Shown one piece after another: positions 45,727-55,058 of a stretch of 64,000 nt of DNA (position 1 is its first letter; each line of letters begins with the position of its first letter). The stretch covers positions 3,667,001-3,731,000 of the forward strand of contig NZ_CP036533.1 in assembly GCF_024585265.1 (NCBI RefSeq), in the 5' to 3' direction. Below the pieces are notes generated by a model. It was not told where the DNA came from and searched no databases. It worked only from the letters and a program-made list of their open reading frames with translations. This DNA comes from Bradyrhizobium sp. WBAH42. GTDB lineage: Bacteria; Pseudomonadota; Alphaproteobacteria; Rhizobiales; Xanthobacteraceae. The translations under genes and the position numbers were made by a program.

Positions 45727-46506
45727 CTACCGGTTCTTGTTCATCGGCTTGCGCTTCTCGATGAATGCCGCCATGCCCTCCGAGCGGTCCTCGAGCGCGA
45801 AGGTCGAATGGAACAGGTTGCGCTCGACGCTCATGCCTTCGGAGAGCGTGGTCTCGAAGGCGCGGTTCACCGCTTCCTTGGCCATCGCGGCCGCGGGGCG
45901 CGACATCGCGGCGATCTTCTCGGCGGCCGCCATGACCTCGTCCATCAGCTTGTCGGCGGGTACGATGCGGCTGACGAGGCCGGAGCGCTCGGCTTCCGCC
46001 GCGTCCATCATCCGGCCGGTGAGGCAGAGGTCCATGGCCTTGGACTTGCCGATCGCGCGTGTCAGCCGCTGGGTACCGCCGATACCTGGAATGGTGCCGA
46101 GCGTGATCTCGGGCTGGCCGAACTTCGCGGTGTCGGCGGCGATGATGAAATCGCACATCATGGCGAGCTCGCAGCCGCCGCCGAGCGCGTAGCCCGCGAC
46201 CGCGGCGATGGTCGGCTTGCGGCAGCGCGCGATGCGGTCGCCGCCGATCGCGGCGAAATCCTCGGAGAACATGTCGATGAAGCCCTTGGGCTGCATCTCC
46301 TTGATGTCGGCGCCGGCGGCAAAGGCCTTCTCGTTGCCGGTCACGACGATGCAGCCGATGGCGTCATCGGCCTCGAGATCGTCGACCGCCGCGGCGATCT
46401 CGCGGAAGACGCCGAACGAGAGCGCGTTGAGCATCTTTGGCCGGTTCAGCTTGACGATGCCGACCGCACCGATGCTCTCGACGATGATGTGTTCGAACGT
46501 GCTCAT
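45727..46506 (-). CDS. Enoyl-CoA hydratase/crotonase
   Basis: 259 aa. Crotonase-fold enzyme of fatty-acid beta-oxidation, adding water to trans-2-enoyl-CoA. The oxyanion-hole and active-site motifs are [31 protein letters not shown] and [22 protein letters not shown], the latter containing the catalytic Glu. The tail [16 protein letters not shown] is typical. It could act in several acyl-CoA pathways; nothing next to it narrows the choice. Confidence 0.95.
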   Translation of the reverse strand: MSTFEHIIVESIGAVGIVKLNRPKMLNALSFGVFREIAAAVDDLEADDAIGCIVVTGNEKAFAAGADIKEMQPKGFIDMFSEDFAAIGGDRIARCRKPTIAAVAGYALGGGCELAMMCDFIIAADTAKFGQPEITLGTIPGIGGTQRLTRAIGKSKAMDLCLTGRMMDAAEAERSGLVSRIVPADKLMDEVMAAAEKIAAMSRPAAAMAKEAVNRAFETTLSEGMSVERNLFHSTFALEDRSEGMAAFIEKRKPMNKNR

Positions 46507-46611
46507 GCTCCACCCACGCTTTTGATTGAGTGGGCAATGTGCCCGCTGGCGCGGATGCCTTCAAGGGGGCCGGACGCGGGACGCGCGGCGTGCGTCCCGC
46601 GGAACAGCCAA

Positions 46612-47268
46612 TCAGGCCATGAACATGCGCGCGGCGGAGGCCAGGGTCAGCAATGTGCCGACGCCGATGAAGATCTTGCCGATCAGGGAGCTCTGGTCCC
46701 AGGCCGAGCTCTGCTGGGCGCTGGCCATCACCGGCGCCGGCCGTGGCTGCGCCTCGGTCGCCGCGATCACCGTCTTCTGCGGCGGCGGGTTCTCCTGCAG
46801 GGCGCGATCGATGTCGTTGAGCTGATCGGGCGCGACGACCTGGTTTTCCGGGTTCTCAGCGTTGGTATTATCGGCGGCTGCCTGGACGTTGTCGTTGGCG
46901 CGGTTCGTCATCGCGGAGACGGCTGCGGCAGCCGGCGTCTCAGCGGCGAGCTGCGCATTGGCGTTGGCGACCCCCGGGGGCATCTGGCTCGCGGCCGGCA
47001 CCTGACTGTCGGTCTTGTCGTTCCTGGCCTCGTCGGCCTTGGCCGCCGCGTCCTTCTTGTCGGCCTTGTCCTCGGATTTCTGCACCGTCTTCTTGCTGTC
47101 GGTGCGGCGCGAGTCATGGCGCCGGGGCTTGGGCGTATCGGCCCCTTTGTCCACACTCTCCGATTTGTTGCCGGCGGCCGAGTTCGGCGCCGCCTGTGCG
47201 ACGCCTCCGGACAGCAAGACAAGCCCGGCCAAACCGATCAGGGCCGCGCGCGCGCTGGTTTTCATCAT
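46612..47268 (-). CDS. Exported/anchored low-complexity protein, unknown
   Basis: 218 aa from ATG 47268. A signal peptide (SARAALIGLAGLVLLSGGVAQA) is followed by about 150 residues rich in Lys, Asp, Ala, Asn and Gln with no fold evident. A C-terminal hydrophobic segment, IGKIFIGVGTLLTLASAA, may anchor it. Its role is unknown. It is divergent from ecfF, separated by 291 nt, so it might respond to the same signals; that is speculation. Confidence 0.6.
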   Translation of the reverse strand: MMKTSARAALIGLAGLVLLSGGVAQAAPNSAAGNKSESVDKGADTPKPRRHDSRRTDSKKTVQKSEDKADKKDAAAKADEARNDKTDSQVPAASQMPPGVANANAQLAAETPAAAAVSAMTNRANDNVQAAADNTNAENPENQVVAPDQLNDIDRALQENPPPQKTVIAATEAQPRPAPVMASAQQSSAWDQSSLIGKIFIGVGTLLTLASAARMFMA

Positions 47269-47483
47269 GTCGACGATCTCCCCAATTCCGCCCGTCCCGG
47301 TAGCGAACAGAGACCCCGGGGCGTGACGACAGCGCGGCAAAAAATGGGAATCTTCGGGCTACACCCGCCAAAAACGCGGCAAACCCCCTCCCGCAGCCAC
47401 CCGCCCGATGCGGGACGCAGCGATCGGTGTTATGAGCCGTCGCAGATGTTTGCGGCCGCATCGGTCGCGCGCCCCGGATCTTG

Positions 47484-47499
47484 ATCACGAATTCGTGAT
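47484..47499. promoter_or_regulatory. 16-bp perfect palindrome upstream of ecfF
   Basis: ATCACGAATTCGTGAT, a perfect dyad just 15 nt upstream of the candidate ECF -35 element at 47515. It may bind a dimeric regulator. The factor is unknown. Confidence 0.45.
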
Positions 47500-47514
47500 A
47501 TGTTCGGTGCCCGC

Positions 47515-47540
47515 GTAACAAATTGAAAGAGCGGCCGAAT
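47515..47540 (+). promoter_or_regulatory. Candidate EcfF-type autoregulated promoter
   Basis: GTAAC at 47515-47519 and CGAAT at 47536-47540 are separated by 16 nt. This resembles the GTAAC/CGAA promoter type of SigF/EcfF-like sigma factors with DUF1109 anti-sigma partners. It lies 20 nt before the ecfF start codon, as expected for autoregulation. Confidence 0.5.
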
Positions 47541-47559
47541 TGCATGGTGAGGGGCGCGG

Positions 47560-48105
47560 GTGCGCGGACGTGAGGACGAATGGACCGGCCTGATGCGGTC
47601 GGCCATGGCCGGCGATGATGCCGCGTATCATCGCCTGTTGAAGGCAGTCACGCCGGTGCTGCGGGCCGCCGCGAGGCGTGGCCTGGCGCGGGCAGGTCAG
47701 CCCCCCGACCAGGCCGAGGATATCGTGCAGGAGATTCTGTTGGCGGTGCATCTGAAGCGGCATACCTGGGACAGCGAAGCGCCTTTCGCACCCTGGCTGT
47801 TTGCGATCGGCCGCAACAAGCTGATCGATGCGCTCCGCCGGCGCGGCAGGCGCGTGTTCGTCAACATCGACGATTTCGCCGAGACGCTGCCGGGCGAAGC
47901 GCCGCAGGAGACCGCTTCGGCCGGCGAGGTCGCCGCCCAGCTCGGAACCCTGCCGCAGCGTCAGCGCGACGTGCTGCAGTCGATCGCGGTCGAGGCCGCC
48001 TCGATCAAGGATACGGCGACAAAGTTGTCGATGAGCGAGGGCGCCGTCCGGGTCGCGCTGCATCGCGGACTTGCGGCGCTGACGGCCAAACTGCGGGACC
48101 ATTGA
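47560..48105 (+). CDS. ecfF: ECF sigma factor EcfF (oxidative stress)
   Basis: 181 aa, GTG start at 47560 with GAGGGG about 8 nt upstream. Region 2 is DQAEDIVQEILLAVHLKRHTW with PWLFAIGRNKLIDALRRRG. Region 4 is RQRDVLQSIAVEAASIKDTA through MSEGAVRVALHRGLAALTAKL. In B. japonicum EcfF responds to reactive oxygen species and is restrained by the membrane protein OsrA encoded next to it. The next gene matches OsrA in length and cysteine positions, which supports the name. A matching promoter lies just upstream. Confidence 0.87.
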   Translation: MRGREDEWTGLMRSAMAGDDAAYHRLLKAVTPVLRAAARRGLARAGQPPDQAEDIVQEILLAVHLKRHTWDSEAPFAPWLFAIGRNKLIDALRRRGRRVFVNIDDFAETLPGEAPQETASAGEVAAQLGTLPQRQRDVLQSIAVEAASIKDTATKLSMSEGAVRVALHRGLAALTAKLRDH

Positions 48106-48108
48106 TCC

Positions 48109-48747
48109 ATGGACACCGATCAACTCATTCGCTCGCTTGCGGTCGACAACGCGCACCGCGCCCCACGGGTCGGCGCCGTGCTGACCATGGCGCTGCTGGT
48201 GGCCGCGCCCTTGTCGATCCTGATCTTCGCGACGTTCCTCGGTATGCGCGCCGACGTGATGAGCGCCATGCGCAATCCGTTCTTCGACATGAAGTTCGCG
48301 GTGACCCTGTCGCTCGCAATCCCCGCCATCATCGTCAGCCTGCATTTGTCGCGTCCCGAAGCCCTGCTGCGCGGCTGGGGCTGGCTGCTGCTGCTTCCCG
48401 TCGGGCTGCTTGCGGTGGCGATCGGCAGTGAGGCGATGATGGCGCCAGCCATGCCGATGACGATGCGCCTGATGGGCAAGAACTCCAGGGTGTGCCTGGT
48501 CGCGATCCCCGCGATGTCGCTGCCGCTGCTTGCGGGGGCGCTGTTCGGCCTGCGCCACGGCGCGCCGTCCCGCCCCGCGCTCGCCGGAGCGCTCGCCGGG
48601 CTGGTGTCGGCCGGACTTGCGGCGACCCTCTATGCCTCGCACTGCACCGACGATTCCCCGCTGTTCGTCGCGACCTGGTACACGCTCGCGACCGCGCTGG
48701 TGACGGCGATCGGCGCGGCGGTGGGATCGAGGGTGTTGCGGTACTAG
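48109..48747 (+). CDS. osrA: Membrane anti-sigma factor OsrA (NrsF/DUF1109)
   Basis: 212 aa, six-helix membrane protein of the DUF1109/NrsF type. It begins MDTDQLIRSLAVDNAHRAPRV and has hydrophobic stretches throughout. C129 (SRVCLVA) and C179 (ASHCTDD) match the two cysteines described as critical for EcfF inhibition and sensing in B. japonicum OsrA. The start lies 3 nt after the ecfF stop. It should release EcfF on oxidative or related stress. The pairing with an ECF factor of the same subgroup is typical. Confidence 0.88.
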   Translation: MDTDQLIRSLAVDNAHRAPRVGAVLTMALLVAAPLSILIFATFLGMRADVMSAMRNPFFDMKFAVTLSLAIPAIIVSLHLSRPEALLRGWGWLLLLPVGLLAVAIGSEAMMAPAMPMTMRLMGKNSRVCLVAIPAMSLPLLAGALFGLRHGAPSRPALAGALAGLVSAGLAATLYASHCTDDSPLFVATWYTLATALVTAIGAAVGSRVLRY

Positions 48748-48758
48748 CCGCGCCTGCT

Positions 48759-49859
48759 TCAGGCCACCGTCGTCGCATTCTGCATGCGGTGGAAGCGCAG
48801 GACCTGTTGTGCGGTCGATGCGCGCAGGCTCTCGTAGGTGTCGCGCAGCTTCAGCATGTCGGTCTGCGACCCGCCGGAGAGCTTCTCGCGCATGGCGATG
48901 ATCGCGCGCACGCTCGGCCATTGCATGCCCGCGACCTTGGCGAGGATCATCACGCCCTCGGTACGGCTTTCGATCATCATGGTCTCGGCGGTCTCGACCG
49001 CAACGCCCGCGAGCGCCGCGAGCCCGGCATTGGTCTCGTCGAACTTGCCTTGTTCGGCGAAAGTCGTGATCTGGAGCTCGGTGAGACGGCCGTCCTCGTG
49101 CAGCGACTTCACCAGCGCGCGAGCCATGTCTGTCTGCTTCGTCCTGGCAACGGCGCGAACCCGTTGGGCCGCTTCCTCGACGGCTCTCGACACCTCGTCC
49201 GCGAGCTCAGGATGTGCGGCCGCGAGCTTCCTGTGCACACTCGAGGATGCCTTGGCGACCAGCCTCAGATAGTGATGGCGCGGCAGGTCAGGCCGCAGGC
49301 CGATGCAGCCGGCGAGGTCGTCGTCGCGCTCGGCGCGGACGACGAGGTCGGCGAGACTCTCCTCGGATAATTGCGCGCCCGGATTGCCGACGGTCGACTG
49401 CACCACGTCCTCGTCGCCCCGCGCCACCAGCACGTCGGTCAGGGCCTCCGACAGCGTTCGCCGCAGCGAGATCGCCTTGAGATGCGCCTGGCCCCTGGTG
49501 CGCGCGATCTCGATCAGTGTCGCCTCGTCCAGTCGTTCCGACTTCGACAGCACGGGGCCGGAGACCTCGATGATCTCGTCGAGCGCGAGCGTGCGGATGA
49601 TCTGCGGGGGCGCAGCCGCGATCGGTGCGAGCCGTTCGGCGAGCAGCGCCCTGGCCGACGTCTCGATCTGCTCGACCAGGCACTGGAACACGTCGTCGAA
49701 CACGCGGATGTGGTCGTCGGAATAGTCGACCGCGTTGCCCACGAAGAGGTCGGTGACGCGGCGCAGCGTCTCCACCCGGCGCGCGACGGTGCCGTGCGAG
49801 AGGGCAGCCTGCAATTCCTCGATCAGGTTTTCGGATGGTCTTGCGGAATTGGATCTCAT
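48759..49859 (-). CDS. DUF2336 protein
   Basis: 366 aa from the ATG at 49859, chosen over an upstream ATG at 49904. It is a helical protein matching the alphaproteobacterial DUF2336 pattern (TLRRVTDLFVGNAVDYSDDH near the N-terminus, then HEAT-like repeats such as VEQIETSARALLAERLAPIA). Function unknown; no catalytic motif or membrane helix is seen. It lies directly downstream of a diguanylate cyclase gene on the same strand, with a 63-nt gap, and convergent with osrA. A signalling role is only suggested by that neighbour. Confidence 0.85.
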   Translation of the reverse strand: MRSNSARPSENLIEELQAALSHGTVARRVETLRRVTDLFVGNAVDYSDDHIRVFDDVFQCLVEQIETSARALLAERLAPIAAAPPQIIRTLALDEIIEVSGPVLSKSERLDEATLIEIARTRGQAHLKAISLRRTLSEALTDVLVARGDEDVVQSTVGNPGAQLSEESLADLVVRAERDDDLAGCIGLRPDLPRHHYLRLVAKASSSVHRKLAAAHPELADEVSRAVEEAAQRVRAVARTKQTDMARALVKSLHEDGRLTELQITTFAEQGKFDETNAGLAALAGVAVETAETMMIESRTEGVMILAKVAGMQWPSVRAIIAMREKLSGGSQTDMLKLRDTYESLRASTAQQVLRFHRMQNATTVA

Positions 49860-49922
49860 TGCCCTGTCCTGGAGCGTTCGGGCCGGCGGCGGCTTCTGTC
49901 GCACCGGAGGAAAATGGGTCGG

Positions 49923-51080
49923 TCAGCTCGTTGCAATGCAGTTGCGCCCTTGCGCCTTGGCGGAATAGAGCGCGCTGTCGGCGCGCGCGAGAAACGTGTC
50001 GGCAGTATCGGCGTCGCGCAGCGTCACGACGCCCGCGGAAATGGTCACCCGCATGCCCGGAGAGAATGCGCTCCAGTCCAGATCGGCGACGATGCCGCGC
50101 AGGCGCTCGAGCACGCGGCGCGCGACGTCGCCCGACGTGTCCGGCAGCAGCAGCAGAAATTCCTCGCCGCCGTAGCGGCCGAAACTGTCGGTCGGCCGGG
50201 TGTTGGCGAAAATGGTGATCGCGAAGGTGCGCAGCACCTCGTCGCCAATGGGGTGGCCGTAAGCGTCGTTGATGCGCTTGAACCAGTCGAGATCGATCAG
50301 GGCGATCGCGCAAGGCGTGGATGCCTGCCGCGAGTTTTCGATCTCGGCGTCGAGAAGCCGCATGATGCAGCGGCGGTTGTACGAGCCGGTGAGCTCGTCG
50401 AGCTCGGCCAGTTCCTCGATGCGGCGATAGGCGGCCTTCAATTCGATGCTGCGCCGGTACAGGATCTTGCGCAGCGTGGCGCCGAACAGGCCGAGGAAGG
50501 CGCACTGGCCGATCACCAGCACGAAGCAGAGCATCGAGGCGGTTCGCTGCAGCCGGGTCGCGACCGGCAGTCCGATCGGCAGATCCGATCCGAGGAAAAC
50601 CAAGGTGAGCCCGCAGGTGGCAAGGCCCCAGGTGACCATTGCCTGGCTCGACGTCATGCGCAGCGTGCCGAACGCGAAGATCAGAAACAACACGGCGAGG
50701 AACGCGACCCCGACCGTCGGCACCGCGAGCAGGAACACCAGTTGCAGCGCCATATGCGCCGAGATCTGATAGACGGTGAGGTAATGATCCTCGAAGCGGT
50801 TGCCGAAACCGGCTTCCGACAGCACCGTGAACGTCCCGATGATCAGGAGGCCGCCGAGCCAGAACAGCGACGGAACGCCGATGGAGATCGTCCCGTCATA
50901 GGCGTAGAGCAGCAGGACCGAGGCGCCCAGCGAGTAGCTTGCGACCTGGCCGATATACATCTGGCGGCGCTGCCGGGCCCGGCGTGCCCTGACCTCGGGA
51001 GCTGTCGTCTCGGACGCGAGGACGAGATCCGCGACCTCTGCGGCATTCCTCTCCGGAAAGGACGTCGCGGCCGTGCTCAT
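49923..51080 (-). CDS. Membrane diguanylate cyclase (GGDEF)
   Basis: 385 aa. About six hydrophobic segments occupy residues 45-215 (for example VASYSLGASVLLLYAY, LFWLGGLLIIGTFTVL, LCFVLVIGQCAFLGLFG), forming a membrane sensor of unnamed type. A short coiled linker (about 215-235) leads to the GGDEF domain starting at DELTGSYNRRCIM. The active-site loop is GGEEF (in RYGGEEFLLLLP), a functional variant, and an RxxD inhibitory site is not evident. It makes cyclic di-GMP; input signal unknown. It is probably co-transcribed with the DUF2336 gene. Confidence 0.92.
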   Translation of the reverse strand: MSTAATSFPERNAAEVADLVLASETTAPEVRARRARQRRQMYIGQVASYSLGASVLLLYAYDGTISIGVPSLFWLGGLLIIGTFTVLSEAGFGNRFEDHYLTVYQISAHMALQLVFLLAVPTVGVAFLAVLFLIFAFGTLRMTSSQAMVTWGLATCGLTLVFLGSDLPIGLPVATRLQRTASMLCFVLVIGQCAFLGLFGATLRKILYRRSIELKAAYRRIEELAELDELTGSYNRRCIMRLLDAEIENSRQASTPCAIALIDLDWFKRINDAYGHPIGDEVLRTFAITIFANTRPTDSFGRYGGEEFLLLLPDTSGDVARRVLERLRGIVADLDWSAFSPGMRVTISAGVVTLRDADTADTFLARADSALYSAKAQGRNCIATS

Positions 51081-51518
51081 GGTCCCGCCAATGGTGGATG
51101 TCAGCGTAAAAACCTACGTGGCAAGCCTTTAGGTTTGGTATCCTTTGAAATCGAATCCGAACCGTGCAGCGCGGAACAAGGCGATAAGCCAGTGTGAGAT
51201 TTTTACCGGCGATCAGGTATCGTGTGCGCTGCGGTCGAGCCGAAGCAGGGCTTGGCGCGACAAAGGTGGTGCAGGGCTGCTATGGAACCGGTGAGGCCGG
51301 GCCGCCTGTACCCCGGACAGGGCATTCCGCAGGGAAATTCGCAGTATTATGGTACCGATTCGGACTTGCGACGCTGACCACCGCGGGTGGGACGAGAAAA
51401 AAGCCTGTATGTGGGGTAGCTCACACAGGCCCCCGTATGAGTGCGGTAGGTTGAACAATTTTGCCCCCCACGTCGAACCGTCCGCCGCATCGACTCGACC
51501 AACTTTGCGAGACGGCCA
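51081..51518. other. Divergent intergenic region before the second ECF operon
   Basis: 438 nt without a credible gene, between the diguanylate cyclase (minus) and the ECF sigma gene (plus). A weak hairpin pairs GCCTGT at 51403-51408 with ACAGGC at 51425-51430. No convincing -35/-10 pair was recognised; promoters for both directions must lie here. Confidence 0.55.
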
Positions 51519-52088
51519 TTGAGCGCGACACAGGCGGCTTCGGACGAGATCCTGATCGCCAGGATCGCTCAAGGTGACCGGCTTGCCATGCAGGTGCTGT
51601 ACGGGCGGCACCATGTCAGGGTTTACAGGTTCGGACTGAGGCTCGTGCGGGACGAGCAGGCGGCGGAAGACCTCATCAGCGAGGTGTTTCTCGACGTCTG
51701 GCGTCAAGCCGGCAAGTTCGAGGGCCGATCCGCCGTTTCCACCTGGCTGCTGGCAATCACCCGATTCAAGGCCCTGTCTGCGCTCCGGCGCAGGAAGGAT
51801 TTCGAGCTGGACGAAGACGCCGCCAACGCGATCGAGGATACGTCCGACGATCCGGAAACGGTGGTGCAGAAGAAGGATACCAGTGAGGCGTTGCGGGAGT
51901 GTCTGACGGGCCTTTCGCCGGATCACCGGGAAATCGTCGATCTCGTCTACTACCACGAGAAGTCCGTGGAAGAGGTGGCCGAAATCGTCGGGATACCGGA
52001 GAACACTGTGAAGACGCGCTTGTTCTATGCGCGCAAGAAACTGGCCGAACTGCTGAAGGCAGCCGGCGTTGAGCGAGGCTGGCCATGA
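51519..52088 (+). CDS. ECF sigma factor
   Basis: 189 aa, TTG start at 51519; the first in-frame ATG lies too deep in region 2 to be used. Region 2 is DEQAAEDLISEVFLDVWRQ with STWLLAITRFKALSALRRR. Region 4 is LSPDHREIVDLVYYHEKSVEE through IPENTVKTRLFYARKKLAEL. Its stop overlaps the next gene's start by 4 nt (ATGA). The operon continues into an anti-sigma-like protein and a subtilisin-like protease. Its target genes and signal are unknown. Confidence 0.88.
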   Translation: MSATQAASDEILIARIAQGDRLAMQVLYGRHHVRVYRFGLRLVRDEQAAEDLISEVFLDVWRQAGKFEGRSAVSTWLLAITRFKALSALRRRKDFELDEDAANAIEDTSDDPETVVQKKDTSEALRECLTGLSPDHREIVDLVYYHEKSVEEVAEIVGIPENTVKTRLFYARKKLAELLKAAGVERGWP

Positions 52089-52780
52089 TGGCTTTGAGCA
52101 AGAAGATGCTGGAGCAAGAGCCCAGTGAAATTGAACTGCTGCTGCCCTGGCACGCTGCCGGCACGCTGAACGCGCGCGATGCGCGCCGTGTCGAGGAAGC
52201 GCTGGGGCGCGATCCCGAGCTCGCCAGGCAATATGCAGCGATCCGCGCCGAGTACGAAGAGACCATCCACCTGAACGAGAGCTTGGGGGCGCCGTCGGCG
52301 CGCGCGATGCAGAAGCTGTTCGCTGCGATCGACGCCGAGCCGGCCCGGGCGAGCGGCTCGCTGCCGCTGTCGGCGCGCATCTCGACCTTCTTCGCGAGCC
52401 TGTCGCCGCGCACGCTGGCCTGGTCGGCGAGCCTCGGCGCCGTCGCGCTCGTGCTGCAGGCCGGCATCATCGGCGCCGTGCTGATGAAGAAGCAGCCGGC
52501 GACCTTCCAGACCGCCTCGCTCTCGACCAGTGCGCCGATCACACGCGAGCTTGGCAGCGCGGCCGCACCGGCGCGTGCGCTGGTGCGCTTCACGCCCGAG
52601 GCGCGCGTCGCCGACATCACCGCGCTGCTCGACAGCTACCAGGCTTCGATCATCGGCGATGCCAAGGGCGGCATGTTCCGCCTCCAGTTCGACAAGGCGA
52701 TGAGCCAGGACGAGCTCGCTTCGCTGCTCGGCAGGATGCAGCGCGAGAAGTTCGTCAACCTCGCCGTCGCGGCGCCGTAG
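52085..52780 (+). CDS. Membrane anti-sigma factor without zinc motif
   Basis: 231 aa. The N-terminal region ELLLPWHAAGTLNARDARRV with EEALGRDPELARQY resembles the anti-sigma domain of zinc-less RskA/RsiW-type factors. One membrane helix lies at about residues 115-140 (LAWSASLGAVALVLQAGIIGAV). The C-terminal part is periplasmic, with ADITALLDSYQASIIGDAKG. It overlaps the sigma gene by 4 nt. The subtilisin gene 16 nt downstream may supply a periplasmic protease that acts on it; that is inference. Confidence 0.82.
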   Translation: MMALSKKMLEQEPSEIELLLPWHAAGTLNARDARRVEEALGRDPELARQYAAIRAEYEETIHLNESLGAPSARAMQKLFAAIDAEPARASGSLPLSARISTFFASLSPRTLAWSASLGAVALVLQAGIIGAVLMKKQPATFQTASLSTSAPITRELGSAAAPARALVRFTPEARVADITALLDSYQASIIGDAKGGMFRLQFDKAMSQDELASLLGRMQREKFVNLAVAAP

Positions 52781-52796
52781 TCGCGCCGCTAAACCG

Positions 52797-54512
52797 ATGA
52801 CGGGCAAATCCGAGAGCTGGGTGCGCACCGGGATCCGCGCTTCATCCGTCGGCGTTGCCTTTTTGGTCGCCTCCTGTCTCGGCGTCGAGGTTGCGCAGGC
52901 GCAGGCGATCATGCGCACCCCCACGATCAGTGTGCCCTCGCGCACGCCGACCATCTCTCCCAACATCACCCCGCGGGTCAGCCCGAACATCGCTGCGCGC
53001 GCGGTAAGCGTCGACCGCGGCCCGCGGACGATGGCGACCATTCCGCGTACCACGACGTCGCGCATCCGCCCGACGACGCCGGTGCTGCCCTACGCGCGTT
53101 ACTCGCCGAACCTCTATCCGGCCTGCACCGCGCCCTACCGTGCTGCCGACGGCGAATGCCTGGCGCAGCCGAACGCGGGCGGCGAGGGCACCGGAAAATC
53201 TGGCAAGAAGAGCGCCGGCAAGGGGCGCGGCAACGATACGCCGGTCGCGCTGACCTCGCGCAGCTTCGCAGGCGAATTCGTCGCCGAGATCGACGGCGTG
53301 CTGTCGACCGCCGAGGCCGACGAGCTGGCGCGTCGCCACGGCCTGACCCGCCTCGCTTCCGAGAATTTCCCGCTGATCGGAGCCACGTTCGGCCTGTTCC
53401 GCATTGCCGATGGCCGGCCATACGAAACCGTGCGGCGCGAGTTCGCGGCCGACGGCAGCGTGCGCTCGCTGCAGCCGAACTTCCGCTACGTGCTCCAGGA
53501 CCAGAAATCGGCTGCCACGACCGAGGGCGATCCTGCGCAATATGCGCTGGCAAAGCTCCGCCTGCCGCAGGCGCATACGCTGGCGCACGGGGCCAACGTC
53601 ACGATCGCCGTGATCGATTCCGGCGTCGACGCCCGGCATCCCGAGCTCGCCAATTCCATCGCCGACAATTTCGACGCCCTCGGCAGTGCCGAAGGACCGC
53701 ACGTCCATGGTACCGGCATCGCCGGGGCGATCGCGGCCCATGCCCGTCTGATGGGCAGCGCGCCCGAGGCCCGCATCATCGCCATCCGGGCCTTCGGCGG
53801 TGCCAATGGCGGCGCCGAGAGCTCGTCCTACATCATCCTGCGTTCCCTGAATTACGCCGCCGAGCACGGCGCGCAGATCGTCAATATGAGCTTTGCCGGT
53901 CCGAAGGACGCGGTGATCGAGCGCGCGATCGCGGCGACGGCCGCGCGAGGTCTCGTGCTGATCGCGGCCGCCGGCAATGCCGGCGCGAAATCGCCGCCGC
54001 TCTATCCGGCCGCCAACCCCAACGTGATTGCAGTCAGCGCGACGGATCAGCAGGACAGGCTGTTCGCCGCCTCCAACCGCGGCAACTACATCGCCGTCGC
54101 GGCCCCCGGCGTCGACATCTTCCTGCCGGCACCCGACGGCAAGTACCAGATGACGTCGGGAACCTCGTTCTCCGCCGCCTATGTCTCCGGCGTCGCGGCG
54201 CTGCTGCTCGAGCGCAATTACGCACTCAAGCCGGAAGCGCTGCGCATGACACTGGTGAAGACCGCGCGCGACCTCGGCTCCCCCGGGCGTGACGACCTCT
54301 TCGGCGACGGTCAGGCCGACGCGTTTGCCGCCGTCATGGCTATTCCCGTCGACAGCGCGACGCCGGTCGCTGCTGCCTCGGGTACAACAAAACGTGAAGA
54401 TGCCGACAAGCGTCGCGACGAGCCCGGCATTCGCGCGATCGAACAGCCCTCGCTGTCGAGCACAGCCGATAAAGCCGCGATTTCTCAGGCAGATAGGCCG
54501 GCGACGCGATAG
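52797..54512 (+). CDS. Exported subtilisin-like (S8) serine protease
   Basis: 571 aa with an N-terminal signal segment (SSVGVAFLVASCLGVEVAQA). Residues about 40-235 are a Pro/Arg/Thr-rich and propeptide-like region. The S8 catalytic triad is intact: D274 (VIDSGVDARHPEL), H304 (HVHGTGIAG) and S457 (TSGTSFSAAYVSG), with the oxyanion Asn in AAAGNAGAKSP. The C-terminal 60 residues are low complexity. It ends a sigma/anti-sigma operon, so it may cleave the periplasmic part of the anti-sigma factor or be an effector of the regulon. A strong terminator follows at 54673. Confidence 0.88.
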   Translation: MTGKSESWVRTGIRASSVGVAFLVASCLGVEVAQAQAIMRTPTISVPSRTPTISPNITPRVSPNIAARAVSVDRGPRTMATIPRTTTSRIRPTTPVLPYARYSPNLYPACTAPYRAADGECLAQPNAGGEGTGKSGKKSAGKGRGNDTPVALTSRSFAGEFVAEIDGVLSTAEADELARRHGLTRLASENFPLIGATFGLFRIADGRPYETVRREFAADGSVRSLQPNFRYVLQDQKSAATTEGDPAQYALAKLRLPQAHTLAHGANVTIAVIDSGVDARHPELANSIADNFDALGSAEGPHVHGTGIAGAIAAHARLMGSAPEARIIAIRAFGGANGGAESSSYIILRSLNYAAEHGAQIVNMSFAGPKDAVIERAIAATAARGLVLIAAAGNAGAKSPPLYPAANPNVIAVSATDQQDRLFAASNRGNYIAVAAPGVDIFLPAPDGKYQMTSGTSFSAAYVSGVAALLLERNYALKPEALRMTLVKTARDLGSPGRDDLFGDGQADAFAAVMAIPVDSATPVAAASGTTKREDADKRRDEPGIRAIEQPSLSSTADKAAISQADRPATR

Positions 54513-54672
54513 TCGCTGCGACAACTTTGCGCGCGCGCCGAAGGTCAAAAAATCAGACCCCGCATTGAACGTTGAGCCCGCTGCCACGACCAACTGATGT
54601 GGGAGCGGTCATCCCTCCCCATCAGTCATATCAGGCGCGAGCGCCCATCCACCCCAAGCGCCCATATGGCTC

Positions 54673-54712
54673 GACCCGTCCGGTTGTCCCCCCGGACGGG
54701 TCTTTTCTTTTC
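54673..54712 (+). terminator. Rho-independent terminator after the protease operon
   Basis: A perfect 11-bp stem GACCCGTCCGG/CCGGACGGGTC (54673-54683 and 54692-54702) with an 8-nt loop and a T-rich tract TTTTCTTTTC. It lies about 160 nt after the protease stop. Confidence 0.88.
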
Positions 54713-54777
54713 AGAGCGTTTTTGACCGAAGTGGATGCCGGTTCGCGTGAGGAAAAACGCGTCAAAACAGGAATCTG
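54713..54777. repeat. AGAGCGTTTTT-type intergenic repeat
   Basis: AGAGCGTTTTTGACCGAAGT begins the element and GAAAAACGCGTCAAAAC lies further on, giving inverted GCGTTTTT/AAAAACGC. From memory, related sequence is widespread in Bradyrhizobium; only this copy is seen here. The rest of the 54513-55058 gap holds the terminator and no credible gene. Confidence 0.5.
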
Positions 54778-55058
54778 GCGTCCGATCTTTTGAAGCTTCG
54801 CTTCCGTTCAGCTTGCGGTTGAAGGTCGCCGCGGCGTCGGTCGCCGCCGCGCGCGGAGCGCGCCGCAACTCCGTTATGCTTGTGCGAAGCTTGACTCGAA
54901 AACACGGAAAATCACCGCACGACTACGGTGTTTGACGACCAATGCCGCGTCGTTGCTGGACAAGTCAAAACTTTTCCACAAAATATTCATGTCGCGTCTA
55001 AATTGATTCGTGTGCGTTGCGTCCCCCGCGTCCGTGTTTTCTCCTGACGGGCTGGTTC

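Noticed and set aside
54735..54935. Short ORF downstream of the protease terminator
   Set aside because: It starts inside a repeat element and has no family features or ribosome-binding site.
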